Positions 11,768 through 23,182 of a stretch of 64,000 nt of DNA are shown here, in pieces (positions within the stretch are counted from its first letter, which is position 1; each line of letters starts with the position of its first letter). The DNA lies in NCBI GenBank assembly GCA_032718565.1, contig JAVGVS010000025.1:1460840-1524839 (forward strand), read 5' to 3'. The position numbers and the translations under genes were made by a program. Below the pieces are notes generated by a model, which did no database searches, was not told where the DNA came from, and saw nothing but the letters and a program-made list of their open reading frames with translations. This DNA is from Distichodus sexfasciatus. Lineage: Eukaryota; Chordata; Actinopteri; Characiformes; Distichodontidae.

Positions 11768-12287
11768 AAATTTAGTTTTGTTTTGAATAATTATTATTTT
11801 GACCCCATACATATATTGGTTCAAAATATTGATCATCATTCTCCTTGATTTATAATAAATATTATCAGTATCGACCCTGAAAATAATGTATCAGTCAACC
11901 CTTAGTCCAGACCCTGAAGTACCTCTTGTTATCACGCTCATTTTGCATTATTCCTGAGTTCTTTATCAGTGATCAGTTTTTGGTTGCATATTTATGAGGT
12001 TGTTGACCCTCTTCTATTCACATGTACCACTACCATGTCAGCTATTGTTGCTGGACATGTTTTGGATATGACATTGTTATAATCAGATTTTTTGAGACCA
12101 AATCTGAATATTGATGATGAATACAATTAGAATCCTCAAATGCAGCTTCTCATACTTTGTTGAGTATTTTTTATGCCCATTTTGTATACAGTCGAGCACA
12201 AGACTATATTATTAGCCCTTCCGACCGGACAGTTACTTCAATGCTACTGCAAGTGTTCATTGTGCAGAGTGTTCCTGGTTGAATGAG

Positions 12288-12326
<39 letters not shown>

Positions 12327-12983
12327 GTGGGCGGGCTGTTAGGGGGGAGAGGGCGAGAACATGCAACTTCTGGCAATCCGTTTTGTGTACTGTCCTTCTG
12401 CCTGACCACAATGGCCCGGGATTCACTCAGGTGACGGAGCAGAGCCATATGGAGAACGCTTTTATTCTGCCTTGCAGCCCCCAGTAGGTGTAATTGCGTT
12501 GTCCCTTTGGAAAAAAATTCAATCTAGCGGGAAGCGACAGGCCAGCTGTGTTCGTGTAATGTGAAGGCAGGAGTGATCTACTTTACCCCACACTCGTCCT
12601 CTCCGAACGAGTCTTTCTCTTTCCACTCTTTTGCTCTCGTGCCCTCCCCCTTCTCCCTCTCTCTCTCCCTTTCTCGTCTTCATTTCGTAGTGTTAGGGCA
12701 GAGTGTGTGTCAGACTGGTTCGGGCACTTGCTGAACTGATACCAATATCCAGATCTCTCTTGTCCCTTCTTCTCTCCTCTTCAGCTTTCTTTTCCTCCTT
12801 TTCCTCTGCCTGACCCGTGACACAGCCTCGCTAGTGCAGGTTGAGCAGAGAGGAACAGAATCGTCTGTCCCTCCTCCTCCCTGCTCCTCCTCCTCTTTCT
12901 GTTTCCCTTGCTATTTTTAGAGTGCTATTGAAAGGAACTGTCCTGTAGCTGTTCCCAACACCCCCTACACACACACACACACA

Positions 12984-13014
<31 letters not shown>

Positions 13015-14097
13015 ACACACACACCCTCCTCTGTGCTTGCAGTGTAACGTGAGAGAGATGTGAGATCACTGTATATTTCTAAAGGAATCCTCTAAATTAT
13101 TTCCACTAGATGTCTGCATGTTCTGCTCCCTCTCCTGCTAAACTTTGACATAAACTTTACAGCACAGTTGGAATGCATTCATAACATTAAAAGGCTAATG
13201 TGTTATATATGGAGGATGCTTCATGACCGTAAAGTTATGATCATGGTTCATTGTTTGTGGACTGGTTCGTTTTTATTTACTGTCAGTGTTAGCGAAGCTG
13301 CTTTTAAACGATAGTTTTTCAAGCTGCTTGTGATTTGAAGTAGCTAAGCTACAGCCAAGCGAATGTTGTAGTATTGTAGCTAGCTACACTAACTACTGTA
13401 CTGCAGAGTGAAATAGCTAACTACATCAAAGCTATTTCACGGCCACAGATTTTTGCTTCCGTCATTGCCAAAGCGGACTCCATACTCAGACTCCAACTCG
13501 CACCTGCCGAGAAAGTGCTGTGATGCAATGGGCTTGGGTTGCCTAGACACGGTAGCCTATCAGATGTCATTTCTGCTAATTCAACACCGATCAGAAACAC
13601 CTGGTATTTGAAAATACTGACCTTTGTAAAGAGAGAAAAACAATATTTTTGGATGTATGTAGCATTTTCCCACTGATAAGCTACTGAAAAAAGCAGCTCG
13701 GTTAGTTTGGTCTCTGACTGTTATTCGCGACTCCTCAACACTCTGTGTATTTTATATGTCGTCAATTTCAAAAGTGGCCTTAATTCAGATGGTAATCCAT
13801 CCTCCCTGGTATGTTACTGCTGGTCATTATCAGGCTCTGAGGAGATGTGATAACCACACCAGATCTCTGGAGGTCTGCTTATCTACTTGAGACCAGGTAG
13901 CGAGAGGAGCCTCTCGTATATCCACACTATCAGATATGGCACTATCAAATGATTTCTGATTGACTGGTCACTTTATTAGGAAATCCTACCTTGGCACGTG
14001 GTATCCAATTACAATCTACAGCCCATCTTTCCAGTACTTTACTAGCTCTTCATCGGTGGGCAGGTTTTTAACATAGAAATCTTCTTGTCTGGATATA
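11768..14097. other. Intronic sequence, no gene seen
   Basis: Contains (GA)n at 12290-12320, a pyrimidine-rich stretch at 12590-12910, CA/CT microsatellites at 12965-13023, and a dispersed repeat fragment at 13288-13460 annotated separately. No exon recognised. Confidence 0.5.
13288..13460. repeat. Dispersed AGTAGCTAAGCTACAG repeat, copy 1
   Basis: Shares AGTAGCTAAGCTACAG, TAGCTAACTA, AAGCTATTTCAC and GCCACAGATTT in the same order with 41224-41395. Probably a fragment of a hAT-like element, but ends are not clear. Confidence 0.55.
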
Positions 14098-14514
14098 CAG
14101 TACTATGCAAAAGTTTTAGGCAGGTGTGAAAAAATGCTGTAAACAAAAAATGCTTTCAAAAATGGAAGTGTTAATCATTTATTTTCATCAATCAACAAAA
14201 TGCAGTGAATGAACAAAAGAGAAATCTAAATCAAATCAGTATTTGGTGTGACCACCCTTTGCCTTCACTATCCACCACGCCTTTGACTATAATCTTACAA
14301 AATCCCTGACTTTGTGCAAGTGTACCTATAAGAATTGATGCTGGTTTGAAGGCAAAAGGTAGTAACGCCAAATATTGATTTGTTTTAGATTTTTCTTTTG
14401 TTCACTTTGCATTTTGTAAATTGATAAAAATAAACAATCATTATTTATATTTCTGAAAGCATTCTTTGTTTACAGCATTTTTTCACACCTGCCTAAAGCT
14501 TTTGCACAGTACTG
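14098..14514. mobile_element. 417-bp Tc1/mariner-type MITE
   Basis: Ends are CAGTACTATGCAAAAG and its near complement CTTTTGCACAGTACTG, flanked by TA at 14096-14097 and 14515-14516. The terminal inverted repeats are long, about 150-200 bp each, including GGCAGGTGTGAAAAAATGCT and its complement, so nearly the whole element is one imperfect palindrome. No transposase. Confidence 0.85.
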
Positions 14515-14693
14515 TATATGGTCTTCTTGACCCTCTTCAGCTAGCAGTGGTATTGACAAGTCTAAAATTTCTGGTAGTGCTGGTGTGTCTTACACACTCA
14601 TAGCAGCCCAACAAACAGCACCGTGGCACTCTTATGTCACCACCATGTCAGTGTGACTTATGTGTTGAGAAAATCGAAATAATTATTTAAGTG

Positions 14694-14895
14694 TGAAGGT
14701 AAGCAAGTGACCTCTGCATTTAAACCATTCGTGAAGGAGCAGTGGACAGCTTTTTTGCCAGCACCCCGGAGAGTAGTGCTTAGGGACGGTACCTTGCTCA
14801 TGAGTACCTCAGTAGTACTTTTACCAGTCTGGGACTTGAACTGATGACCATCCCATCATGGTGCCAATTCCGTAACTGTTACACTACCAGCTGCT
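14694..14895 (-). repeat. SINE family B copy
   Basis: Reverse-orientation family B: GTGAAGGAGCAGTGGACAGC, GGACGGTACCTTGCTCATG, GTACCTCAGTAGTAC, then a box-B-like GGGACTTGAACTGATGACC and the tRNA-like head CCGTAACTGTTACACTACC. The 3' tail is partly lost. It lies directly next to the solo LTR. Confidence 0.8.
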
Positions 14896-14915
14896 TCGTA
14901 TTTCTGCTTATTGTT

Positions 14916-15351
14916 TGTCAGATTCGTCAGGGATCTGGTTAGGATTTGACGAGAAAAGCAGACGCGAGCAAACTTCCAGCGGCCGGGTTAGGCGGCTGTA
15001 GGAATGCTCTCTGATTCGGACAGTGATCTGATTAGGATATGAACCGAATGCCACACTTTCACAATTCGACAGTGATCTGGTTAGGATGTAACGAATTGTT
15101 ACTCGTTAGCCCTTGTAGCGTGCTGGTTAGCCCAAACGCGGCTGCGAGCACGATTAGGCAGGAAAGCCACGCGAGTTGATCTAAGAACTCTCTTACGCAA
15201 AGAGTAAGGATTACCACAATAATCCGCGTTCTAGCGACACACACTCTAAGAAAGAGAAGAAAGTGAGGAAGTGAATCCTTAAATACCCTTTGAACCGCGA
15301 CCGGCCGCGTCCCATTCCCATTACCGGCCGCGGAGAGGAGTGCGCGTGACA
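14916..15351 (-). mobile_element. Solo LTR-like element (436 bp)
   Basis: Starts TGTCAG and ends GTGACA (5-bp inverted TGTCA/TGACA), with a perfect 5-bp target duplication TTGTT at 14911-14915 and 15352-15356. Three tandem blocks share CAG(T/G)GATCTG(G/A)TTAGGAT. On the minus strand GGGTATTTAAGGATT looks like an LTR TATA region, which is why I place it on that strand. No internal retroelement sequence is present. Confidence 0.8.
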
Positions 15352-16321
15352 TTGTTATTGTATATATCTTTAAATTTTACCTGTTTAAGCATCAACTACT
15401 AATGCAAATTCCTTCATTGTGATTCTGTTTCTGACAAATTGGGATGTAAATGTACATTGATTCTGACTGACGTATCCAAAGGTTGTCATGTTGATCCATT
15501 GTAAATACATCAAGTATTATCATACCATCGCAAAGGAGTAGCTGAGAAGAGACGACCACAAGGCTGACTTGACATTATCAGACCTACTAATTTGGAGACA
15601 GATTTGGCTAGATGCAGGATTCCCCACCACCTAGCGGAATTGCTCTGTGTCTGACAGTGTTTTGGTATGCAACGCTGGTAAAGATGTCAGCACGTGCAGA
15701 TCTTCCCTCGTCTCTCGGCCGACGACTGCCCGGGAAACTGACTCATCAGCCTGGCGAAATGAGACAGAAAATATGATTTATTCTGCACATGCACACACTC
15801 CCGCTCTCTCTCTCATTCTCGCTGACTTCTTCCCTCTCTCGCTCATTCAGTCGCTCCGGTACCAGCCACTCCAGACGACGAGCGCTGAAAAGAGAAGTGA
15901 AGGATCCTGGAAAGATGAGAGCGAGCGAGAGAGAGAGAAAGAGAGAGACAGCAGGTCAGAAGAGGGAACGGCGGATTGAGAGAGAAAAAGAGAGCGGGAC
16001 TGAAGGAAGGCTGGGCAGAGCCGAGGAAGGAGAGACCTTTTGTCACCACACTGCAAACTAATTTCGCACTTCATTGATGCAACGTCTAATCAATGGCAAA
16101 TATTTGTGGCCACTGACTCTAGCAGACACTTTGGGTTAGCTTGGTTGAGTACACAGAGGGAGTGTGTCAGGGTTTACGGGACCGTCAGACCACAGAATGT
16201 AACCTTTCCTTTCTTTACCCTAAACTGATGCTGTTTCCTTTGTCCGGTAATGATTTACCTGGGATCACTTGTGGAACATTTGTGTTGGTTATTTGAATGT
16301 TACGGTTCAGTTATGCCTGTT

Positions 16322-16650
16322 TTCAGAGGTAGCAAAAGTACATAAATAATATACTCAAGAAGAAGTACAGATACTGGTGTAAAAAAGTAAGGGAAAGTGA
16401 GTGATTCTTTGTCATTGCGAACACAGCACAGCACACAGTGCACCACAACGAAATACCTTTACTGGGATTCGAACCAATGATCTTCAGATCACGGGGCAAA
16501 CACCCAAGTGCTTACTCTAGTAAAAGTGAAAAAATTACAGGCTCTAAAATAATCGGTAATAAAAAGAAATACTTTGTTAAAATGCCGATACTTGAGATTC
16601 TACTAAAGAAGAGTAATAAAGTATCTCTACGTCGTTACTTCCCACCCCTG
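16322..16650. repeat. AGTA-rich dispersed repeat interrupted by a SINE
   Basis: Flanks read GTAGCAAAAGTACATAAATA..GTGTAAAAAAGTAA on the left and CTAGTAAAAGTGAAAAAATTACAG..AAGAGTAATAAAGTA on the right, with a family B SINE between. The same sequence type is uninterrupted at 46493-46640. Confidence 0.5.
16394..16515 (-). repeat. SINE family B copy, internally deleted
   Basis: Has the family tail (GTGAGTGATTCTTTGTCATTG, CACACAGTGCACCACAACG) joined directly to the head (GGGATTCGAACCAATGATC), with the middle missing. Nested in an AGTA-rich repeat. Confidence 0.8.
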
Positions 16651-17602
16651 ACTGTCTTCATCCCCCTCTCGCTCTCTTTTTACAGCATTAACATATTCAT
16701 GTCTCTAACACAAATTCGGCTGTCAGCAAATCTAATTGCGTTTAATCATATGAGGTGGGCTCTCCGTGTTGTTTGGTGATGATGCATCAGACCTATTTCC
16801 CCGCACCTTTAGATGGGCACGGCCTTTTTGTCTGTCCTCTAGCAAGTTCACTTTCACACAACTCCTATTAATCTGCTGTTTGCATACCCGTAGAGAACGG
16901 CTGCTGCGCCGGCAAAGTTTGGCTGCTCGTTTCCTCCAAGGGCGTTGTTGATGAGGTCCTCATAAGCCGCCTCCCAAAAGTGCGTATTAGCATACTAAAA
17001 CTCTCAACACTGCATGCTCAACCAGGCCTTTGGGGGTCCTCTGTCGTCCCAGGATGCATTGCTCTCCATTTGCTGATTATTAGCAGGGGCAGGACTGAGG
17101 GCAGGAGGATAATAACCCTAAAGACTTGTGAAGTGCTGATTTGTACATGACCAGGGCAGCTGTGGAGCTTTTCAACAGAACACATTAAACACATGAAACT
17201 GCATTGTAGTAAACTACTGAAGTAGGTCACCCATAGATATTACCGGTTCCAAATTATTTATATATGATGTGATATTTGATATTATTTCATAGATTTCTAA
17301 ATTTATTACATTAAATGCACACAAAACAGCTTTTGTGGTCTCTCAAACTTTGATCTCTAGTGTAGATATTGATGATTTGGTCAAACCCTAAGTAACTATA
17401 TGTAAATCTCTTTAGCTCTGAACTTGTTTTTTTGAGTATTATTTTTTAAAAACAACTATATAACAAATACTGTACAGGCTGATATGAGCTTAATCAAAGC
17501 CTCATATCACCCACCAATTTCTTTATTAAGAAAGTTAAACCATTTAAGTAGAATTGAAGAATTGTAGAGTCAAAGAAACCTCACTATGCTGATGTTCTTA
17601 CA

Positions 17603-17812
17603 CATTTACATTTTACATTTACAGCATTTAGCAGACGCTCTTATCCAGAGCGACTTACATTTCCTAATTTCAGGGACAGTTCCCCTGAGAGCAACTTAGG
17701 GTTAAGGGTCTTACTCAGGAACCCAGTGTTGGTAATGCCAGAGGTCGGATTCGAACCCACAACCTCTGGGTCCCAAGGCGAGTTTTCTACCACTAGGCAT
17801 GCAGTAATATTA
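17603..17812 (+). repeat. SINE family A copy, near full length
   Basis: Begins ACATTTACATTTTACATTTACAG, then GCAGACGCTCTTATCCAGAG, the core ATTTCAGGGACAGTTCCCC, and ends with a box-B-like GGATTCGAACCC and CTACCACTAGGC. The clearest copy of this family. Confidence 0.85.
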
Positions 17813-18439
17813 GCATAAATTAGTATAGATTCTGGTCTTACTTAAGAATAAATCCCAGATAAATTAAAAAACAGCTATGGTGAATGCTAGAATCCCAGTT
17901 TTAAGAACAAATTTCATTTTATGAACGGTTTGTCCATGAGACCCAAAGTTATTTTTAGAAGGAGAATATAGAAACTATGACAACATAAATAAAACATACA
18001 ACAAATAAAACTACACAAACAACAAGTAACAATACAAAAGGAGAACTTTTCAAACCCTGATTATTTATCTGGTATAAAACACGTTGTTCCATCTTAAAAT
18101 ATTTTTTTTTCTTTTTGCTCTTTACTGTCCTCAGGACTCACAAACTCTTTGTCTGTCGATATCTCAGTTTTTGACAGTGGTGATGTTTAACTTCTTGTGT
18201 TCTGCCTTCACCTAATCCAGTCTTTAGATGCGATATTTTAGTTTTCTCTCAGCCTCACGGTACACTTGTGGCAGATATTCTGTGTTTCCAAGTGCTTGGT
18301 TCAGGTGGGTTGTGAGCTGGTATAGAGGATTGTTGTAGGTCTGAATCTGGTCTGATGTGTGTGTGTGTGTGTGTGTGTGTGTTGGATGCAGCACTAAAAC
18401 TATACGTTTTGCAGATCAAATGTAAATCTGTCTGTAATG

Positions 18440-18520
18440 ATCATTTCTGCTAGTTAATACTACTTGTTACTAGTTAATACTTGTTAATACTACTTGTTAC
18501 TAGTTAATACTAGTTTATAC
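18440..18520. repeat. Minisatellite, left part
   Basis: Tandem units built on ACTAGTTAATACTACTTGTT. The array continues after an inserted LTR-like element at 19163. Confidence 0.85.
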
Positions 18521-19158
18521 TGTTACACACCCTTGGTTTTAGTCTAGGGTAAGGGAGTGAACATGGTATGGAATTAGAACGCAACCGTGTGGGCCACACA
18601 GGCGAAGTACTCACGCAACACTGAAGATACGCTTTGAATGCGCATATAGGTTTATTTCTAAATAAATAAAGAGACAGGGACCGGGAGTGGAGGAGTAAAG
18701 AAAGGACGGCCGGCGCTAAATCAGAGAACTTAGTAAAAAAATTCTATAGCCTGTCACTAATCTAATCTAACCCACAGGACAGATGCTAACTTAAACTAAG
18801 TTCCCCCTCAAAAATATACAATGGTGGTGCCCGTCGACTACACCTAGTGTGTCTATACAGCAAAGTTGTTCCTGGTGTATGTATGTGCGCGCACAATCTA
18901 GCTACTTTCTCCACCACTTTAACAGTTCCATGAAATACAACGCCACTCTCCGCATCGCTAGATGATAGCTTAAAAGCCGGACACCGCCATCTTGCCACTC
19001 CAGCACTTTTCTCTTTTGACCGCCAAGCACCGCCTCCGGTTTTTCTTCTTACTTGCTGGTGGTGCCGTCAATCACCGTCTTGCATCTCCAGCGCAGCGAC
19101 AAGAAGAGGCACCTAAAAAAAACAACACACACACGTGCCTTCTTCACGCACGTAACAA
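18521..19158 (-). mobile_element. Solo LTR-like element (638 bp) inside a minisatellite
   Basis: Starts TGTTAC and ends GTAACA (6-bp inverted ends), flanked by ATAC on both sides (18517-18520 and 19159-19162). It splits the ACTAGTTAATAC minisatellite, which shows it inserted there. The minus strand has AAGATGGCGG and a TATA-like CTTTTAAGC followed by AATAAA hexamers in LTR order, so minus orientation is likely. No internal domain found. Confidence 0.75.
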
Positions 19159-19162
19159 TACC

Positions 19163-19215
19163 ACTTGTTACTAGTTAATACTAGTTAATACTAGTTAATA
19201 CTACTTGTTACTACT
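19163..19215. repeat. Minisatellite, right part
   Basis: Continuation of the CTAGTTAATA array on the far side of the LTR-like element. Confidence 0.85.
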
Positions 19216-20394
19216 GCTAGTGCTGTATTGGATGGAGACCGTCTAATAGAAATAAACATTAATACGATGACATTAGTGTTAGTGATCCATTAAAAATAAA
19301 GGTTTGTACCTTCAAAAAATGTCCCGGTTTTGAACAGTGATACATGAGTGGCGGTTTGATTCCATTTTACGCCAGGTTGTGTCTCTCATATCACCGACGA
19401 GTTTCACACAGGCAGCTTTTATATCATTAGGTGGGTTTGGAGACCAAAAATGAGTAAATAACAGTATTCTTTTGATAACTGTTCCAGAAAATTAGGACTA
19501 GACGCCCTCAACCCCGGAACTATCTGTGCTTCATTATTCCTCATTATTCCTGTCATACTTAAAGTGATGTATCTGCTAAAAGCAGAGTGGAGCGCCGGCT
19601 TGTGTGACTCATCGTTATTTTGCATTTTTGGAATGGCACAGGGCTTCTCTCGCAAACAAAGTGAATGTTTGTCACCACTTGATAATTACCCATGAATCAC
19701 GTCCTCTCTTTCACATGGACTTGACAGTGACTCAGTTCTGAGGAGCACGTGTACAGTGTGTGTGTGTGAATCTGTATGCATTGTGTGCACTGCCACTGTG
19801 TGTATGTCTGTATGTATGCATTGTGTGCATTGCTGTTGTGTGTGTGTGCATGCTTTTGTGTGTCACAGTGGATTTCTCCAGACAATGGAAGCCCCATGAG
19901 TCAGCACACGTGATTTTTTTAATGTTCTGGGTTTTTTGTTGTTTTTTTTTTGAAAAAATTGCGTCCTTCAATTGGGTTAGACTTGGTTCTTGGAACAAAG
20001 CAGTGAAAATTGTAACATGACACCAGACGGGATTGAGTGATGTTTGAAAAGACGGCTGGTGGTGCTGCCTCCTTCGCTCAGCCTCCTCCGGCGTGACATT
20101 TCCATGCTGCGCCTTTTTCCCATCGTTGCACACACTTTAGAGAGAGATGCTTATCGTGGCTTATCTTCAAAGCTGTCGTGTGGGTGGAATAATTGCAGGG
20201 GGGGTTGTTTCGTAATAAACGTTTGGTCCTGTCACACTTGGGCTGTCTCCTCCTGTGGAAGAGACCATTTTATGACATGTTAAACACACTCATAACAGAT
20301 GCTAGAGACTTCAGCTTGGGTACCGCCAATAACCATGGCGAGGGGAAATGTTCAATTATGTCTCTTGTTATTATATGGAAGAATGTTGAGATAA

Positions 20395-20602
20395 ATGTCC
20401 GATGCTGGTACAGTGGTCTAAGCAACTTTAATTTTGGGTTGTTGGGAGCTCAAATCCCAAATGAGACTAAAAACAACACATTTGGGCCCCTCAGTGAGGC
20501 CCTTGACCACAGAGAGACTGCTCAAAGGAGACTGTCCCTGTAATTAGGAAAAGTAAGTTGCTCTGGCCATGAAATGCCATGAATGTAAATGTAACTGTTA
20601 GA
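20395..20602 (-). repeat. SINE family A copy
   Basis: Reverse-orientation family A. It has a tRNA-like head GGTACAGTGGTCTAAGCAAC with GGGAGCTCAAATCCC in the box-B position, then GGAGACTGTCCCTGTAATTAGG and a TGAATGTAAATGTA tail. The best view of the tRNA-like head of this family. Confidence 0.75.
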
Positions 20603-21165
20603 AATCACGGATGCATGATAAGGGAATTATAGACCAATGTCGATATCCAATATTTTTCATAACTATATCTGTCAATGCCAATAAATGAGAAAGGCAGAGT
20701 CGAGCGGGAGTGCAGGCGTGTAAAGATGAGATATTTTCCTCCCCATAGTTCCACTGCTCGCTCAAAATTTTGGCACAAAAATAATGCCAATACCTTTGAC
20801 ATTTCTAACACAGTGCCAAGTGAAGAGAGCGTGAAAGCAGATTTGAGCGAGGGTAGAGCACTTTGACCACGTGCAGGCAGAGTTGAGCGTGTAAAGAGTT
20901 TTGCCTGCGAACGCTCCACTGCGTGTTCGGAATTTTGTCACAAAATAATGGCATACATTTTAAGACAGAAGGTTCAGTCCTTATAAAATATGACCTCAGA
21001 CTTTGGACATGCCTGGCATAAGCGCTACCTTTCAGATGTACAGTACAATAAATGCGTCAGCAAATACCGACTGGAAATATTGGCAAATGTAAGCATCAGC
21101 ACAATACGGATGACTTTGCCAATTCCGAAACGATTCCGATATCATTTTTATCCCTAGTAGAAAGC
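20603..21165. repeat. Degraded hAT-like repeat
   Basis: Contains CACGGATGCATGATAAGG at the left, CCGATATCATTTTTATCCCTA at the right, and GACCAATGTCGATATCCAAT inside, a pattern seen in fish hAT-type repeats. Two internal segments repeat GAGCGTG(T/A)AA and CCACTGC(G)TGTTC-like text. Ends are uncertain. Confidence 0.4.
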
Positions 21166-21217
21166 CACATAAAAGTCAGTGCACCTCCCCTACTCTTTTC
21201 TTTCTGTTTCTCTCCAG

Positions 21218-21367
21218 ATTTCCCGGAACTTGGGCAAAATGTACAGCGAGATGATATTCGTGAATGGCTTCGTGCACTGCGACCCTCACCCCGGCAACGT
21301 GCTGGTGCGAAAGTGCCCCGAAAGCAAGAAGACGGAAATTGTTTTACTCGATCACGGCTTGTATCAG
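21218..21367 (+). CDS. adck1: ADCK1 internal exon: UbiB kinase catalytic loop
   Basis: This 150-nt exon encodes 50 residues in phase 0, between an acceptor ending TCTCCAG and a donor CAG|GTGAGA. It starts ISRNLGKMYSEMIFVNGF. The catalytic-loop motif HCDPHPGN is at exon residues 20-27, and DHG at residues 45-47 stands where most kinases have DFG. The HxDxHPGN plus DHG pairing and the stretch MYSEMIFVNGF match vertebrate ADCK1, a mitochondrial member of the UbiB/aarF atypical kinase family. The family is linked to mitochondrial lipid and quinone biology; the substrate of ADCK1 is not settled. The reading frame is intact. The next exon is 811 bp downstream and continues in frame. The exons for the KxGQ motif and A-rich loop were not found, so they should lie upstream of the window. 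Confidence 0.95.
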
Positions 21368-22128
21368 GTGAGACATCGCCAGGCTCGCGCCACGAAAAGC
21401 AAATTCATCACATACCACATTACGCCCCATTATTCACCCGCTGCCTCGCAGGTCAGCCCCGCTCTCCCGGACGCCTGCGCCATCGTGGCGTAAAAGCGTT
21501 TCATTAGAGGCGACCTGCGGCTTCGCCGTGTGTTTTAGGACGGTACTCCCACACACGCACACACACACGCACGTGAACGCAGGGCTCGGACACATCCATT
21601 TCCCAGGCTTCTGCAGGATGTGTGGGAGCCGTAAATGCATTCAGGAAGATAATTCGGTGATAAATATGCACTTCTGATGCACATGTATAAAAGAAGAGAG
21701 CGCTGGAGAGCTGTTCTACTCGTTCAGCCCATAATGGAACCAATTTGCGAGTAATGACTTCATAGTTTAGCACGCCTTGGCCCGGAATGTTAATTCCTTG
21801 CTGTGGTGTGATATATTTTTTTATGGATGCTGTGCATTCGTTTTTTGCATATGTTGTAGTAATATTAATTAAAGTGTTGAAGTTGTAAAGCGGCGTTATG
21901 CTCTTGCTCCCGCGTGTTAATAATATTCCTCTTGTTCACACATTATTCATTGTCCTCTTCCTTCCTCTTTCTCTCTTTCTTGCTTCCCTGTCACTTTGTC
22001 ACTTTCTGTGAGGATTTGCCTTTCACTTACTGCATGTCATTTTATGTATTGTATTTGTGGTTTCATGTTTGGTCCTAAGTCAGTTGTTGCATAAGTCAAC
22101 CGAATGTAAAGTCTTTGTGTTGATATTG

Positions 22129-22129
22129 G

Positions 22130-22165
<36 letters not shown>

Positions 22166-22178
22166 GCCCCTGTCCAAG
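22129..22178 (+). promoter_or_regulatory. TG-microsatellite splice acceptor of ADCK1 exon 22179
   Basis: A run of about 16 TG dinucleotides ends at about 22161 and is followed by only TTTGCGCCCCTGTCCAAG before the exon. The polypyrimidine tract is therefore short and interrupted, and most of the branch-site region is TG repeat. In human CFTR a TG repeat next to an acceptor is known to alter exon inclusion; a similar effect here is inference. Confidence 0.5.
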
Positions 22179-22376
22179 GTGCTGAACCAGGACTTCCGCA
22201 TGGACTACTGCAGACTGTGGCAGAGTTTACTGAAGGGGGACATGAAGGGCGTTGAGCGCTACAGTCGGCGTCTGGGGGCCGGGGACCTCTACCCTCTGTT
22301 CGCCTGCGTCCTCACGGCCCGCTCGTGGAGCTCGGTTAACACGGGCATCAGCCGCACTCCCGTCACTCACTCTGAG
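22179..22376 (+). CDS. adck1: ADCK1 internal exon: C-lobe after the DHG motif
   Basis: This 198-nt exon encodes 66 residues in phase 0, from GTG after acceptor CCAAG to donor GAG|GTAGTC. It contains the ADCK1 signature LGAGDLYPLFACVLTARSW and the segment YCRLWQSLLKGDMK, both close to the vertebrate ADCK1 sequence as I know it. It is the helical C-lobe that follows the metal-binding DHG of the previous exon. The frame is intact and joins the preceding CAG with no split codon. Codon use is GC-rich compared with the flanking introns, as expected for real coding sequence. The acceptor is unusual: a TG microsatellite lies immediately upstream (annotated separately). Confidence 0.95.
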
Positions 22377-22929
22377 GTAGTCCACACGCTCTGACTGCTG
22401 CTGCAGAATGACACACACTTTTAGCAGGCAGTAATAATTTATATGACTATAGAAAATATGGCATAGATATAGAAAATGTGGTTTGGAAGCCTATTTTTCT
22501 CTCATATAGTCTAATATTTACCAAATTTACACCTTGTGGTTCTTCACTGCCAGCGTACGTGTACCATGATGATCATATCACAGTTTATTGGTTTGGTTTC
22601 ATACCTGCTTAGTCATCCATAAACAGCTTCTTTTTAAGGCAGATCTCCATTTTGGAAAGTTGACTCATTTAAGATGAACTGTGTTACCTCGGAATTGTTC
22701 TAAATTTGCTCTTTACTACATTTGCTATTTACTAAATTGTCGCAACTTGGAAATATCGACATGGCTACCAGCAGGCAAACATACAGAATCGAATATGCAC
22801 TCTAACAACGAGACAACTGAACTCTGCCAATCGCTGACGAGAGTGAGGCATCTCACAAGGCAGGAGATGCGTACGTCCCGGCAACGTCCCGACAACGTCC
22901 CGACATATTGTTATGCATATGCGTCTAAA

Positions 22930-23182
22930 AGTGAAAGAGAAAGTGAGTGATTATTTGACATTGTGAACACAGCACAGCACACAGTGCACCACAGTGAAAT
23001 GTGACCTCTGCATTTGAAGCATCCATGAAGGAGCAGTGTGCAGCTAACATGGGCAGTGTACGAGGAGCAGTGACGGTACCTTGCTTATGAGTACCTCAGT
23101 GGTACCTTTACTGGTTTGGTTTTCGAACCAGTGACCAGCCGATCTTGGGCCAACTCTCTAACCATTACGCTGCCAACTAACT
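22930..23182 (-). repeat. SINE family B copy, near full length
   Basis: Contains all family blocks: the GTGAGTGATTATTTGACATTG tail, ACACAGCACAGCACACAGTG, GAAGGAGCAGTGTGCAGC, GGTACCTTGCTTATGAGTAC, a box-B-like GTTTTCGAACCAGTGACC and CTAACCATTACGCTGCC. Confidence 0.85.

Larger units (their letters stand above)
15357..18439. other. Intronic sequence with nested repeats, no gene seen
   Basis: 15790-16035 has a CT-rich stretch (about 15800-15850) followed by a GA-rich stretch (about 15920-16020). These could pair with each other and produce long spurious frames. TG microsatellite at 18357-18382. SINE copies at 16394 and 17603 are listed separately. Confidence 0.5.

Noticed and set aside
20395..20460. 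Possible tRNA gene
   Set aside because: Only a degenerate box-B-like stretch is present and it is the head of a SINE; no complete cloverleaf could be drawn.
1..21217. Earlier ADCK1 exons (KxGQ and A-rich loop regions)
   Set aside because: I looked for the expected motifs on the + strand and saw none; they are probably upstream of the window.
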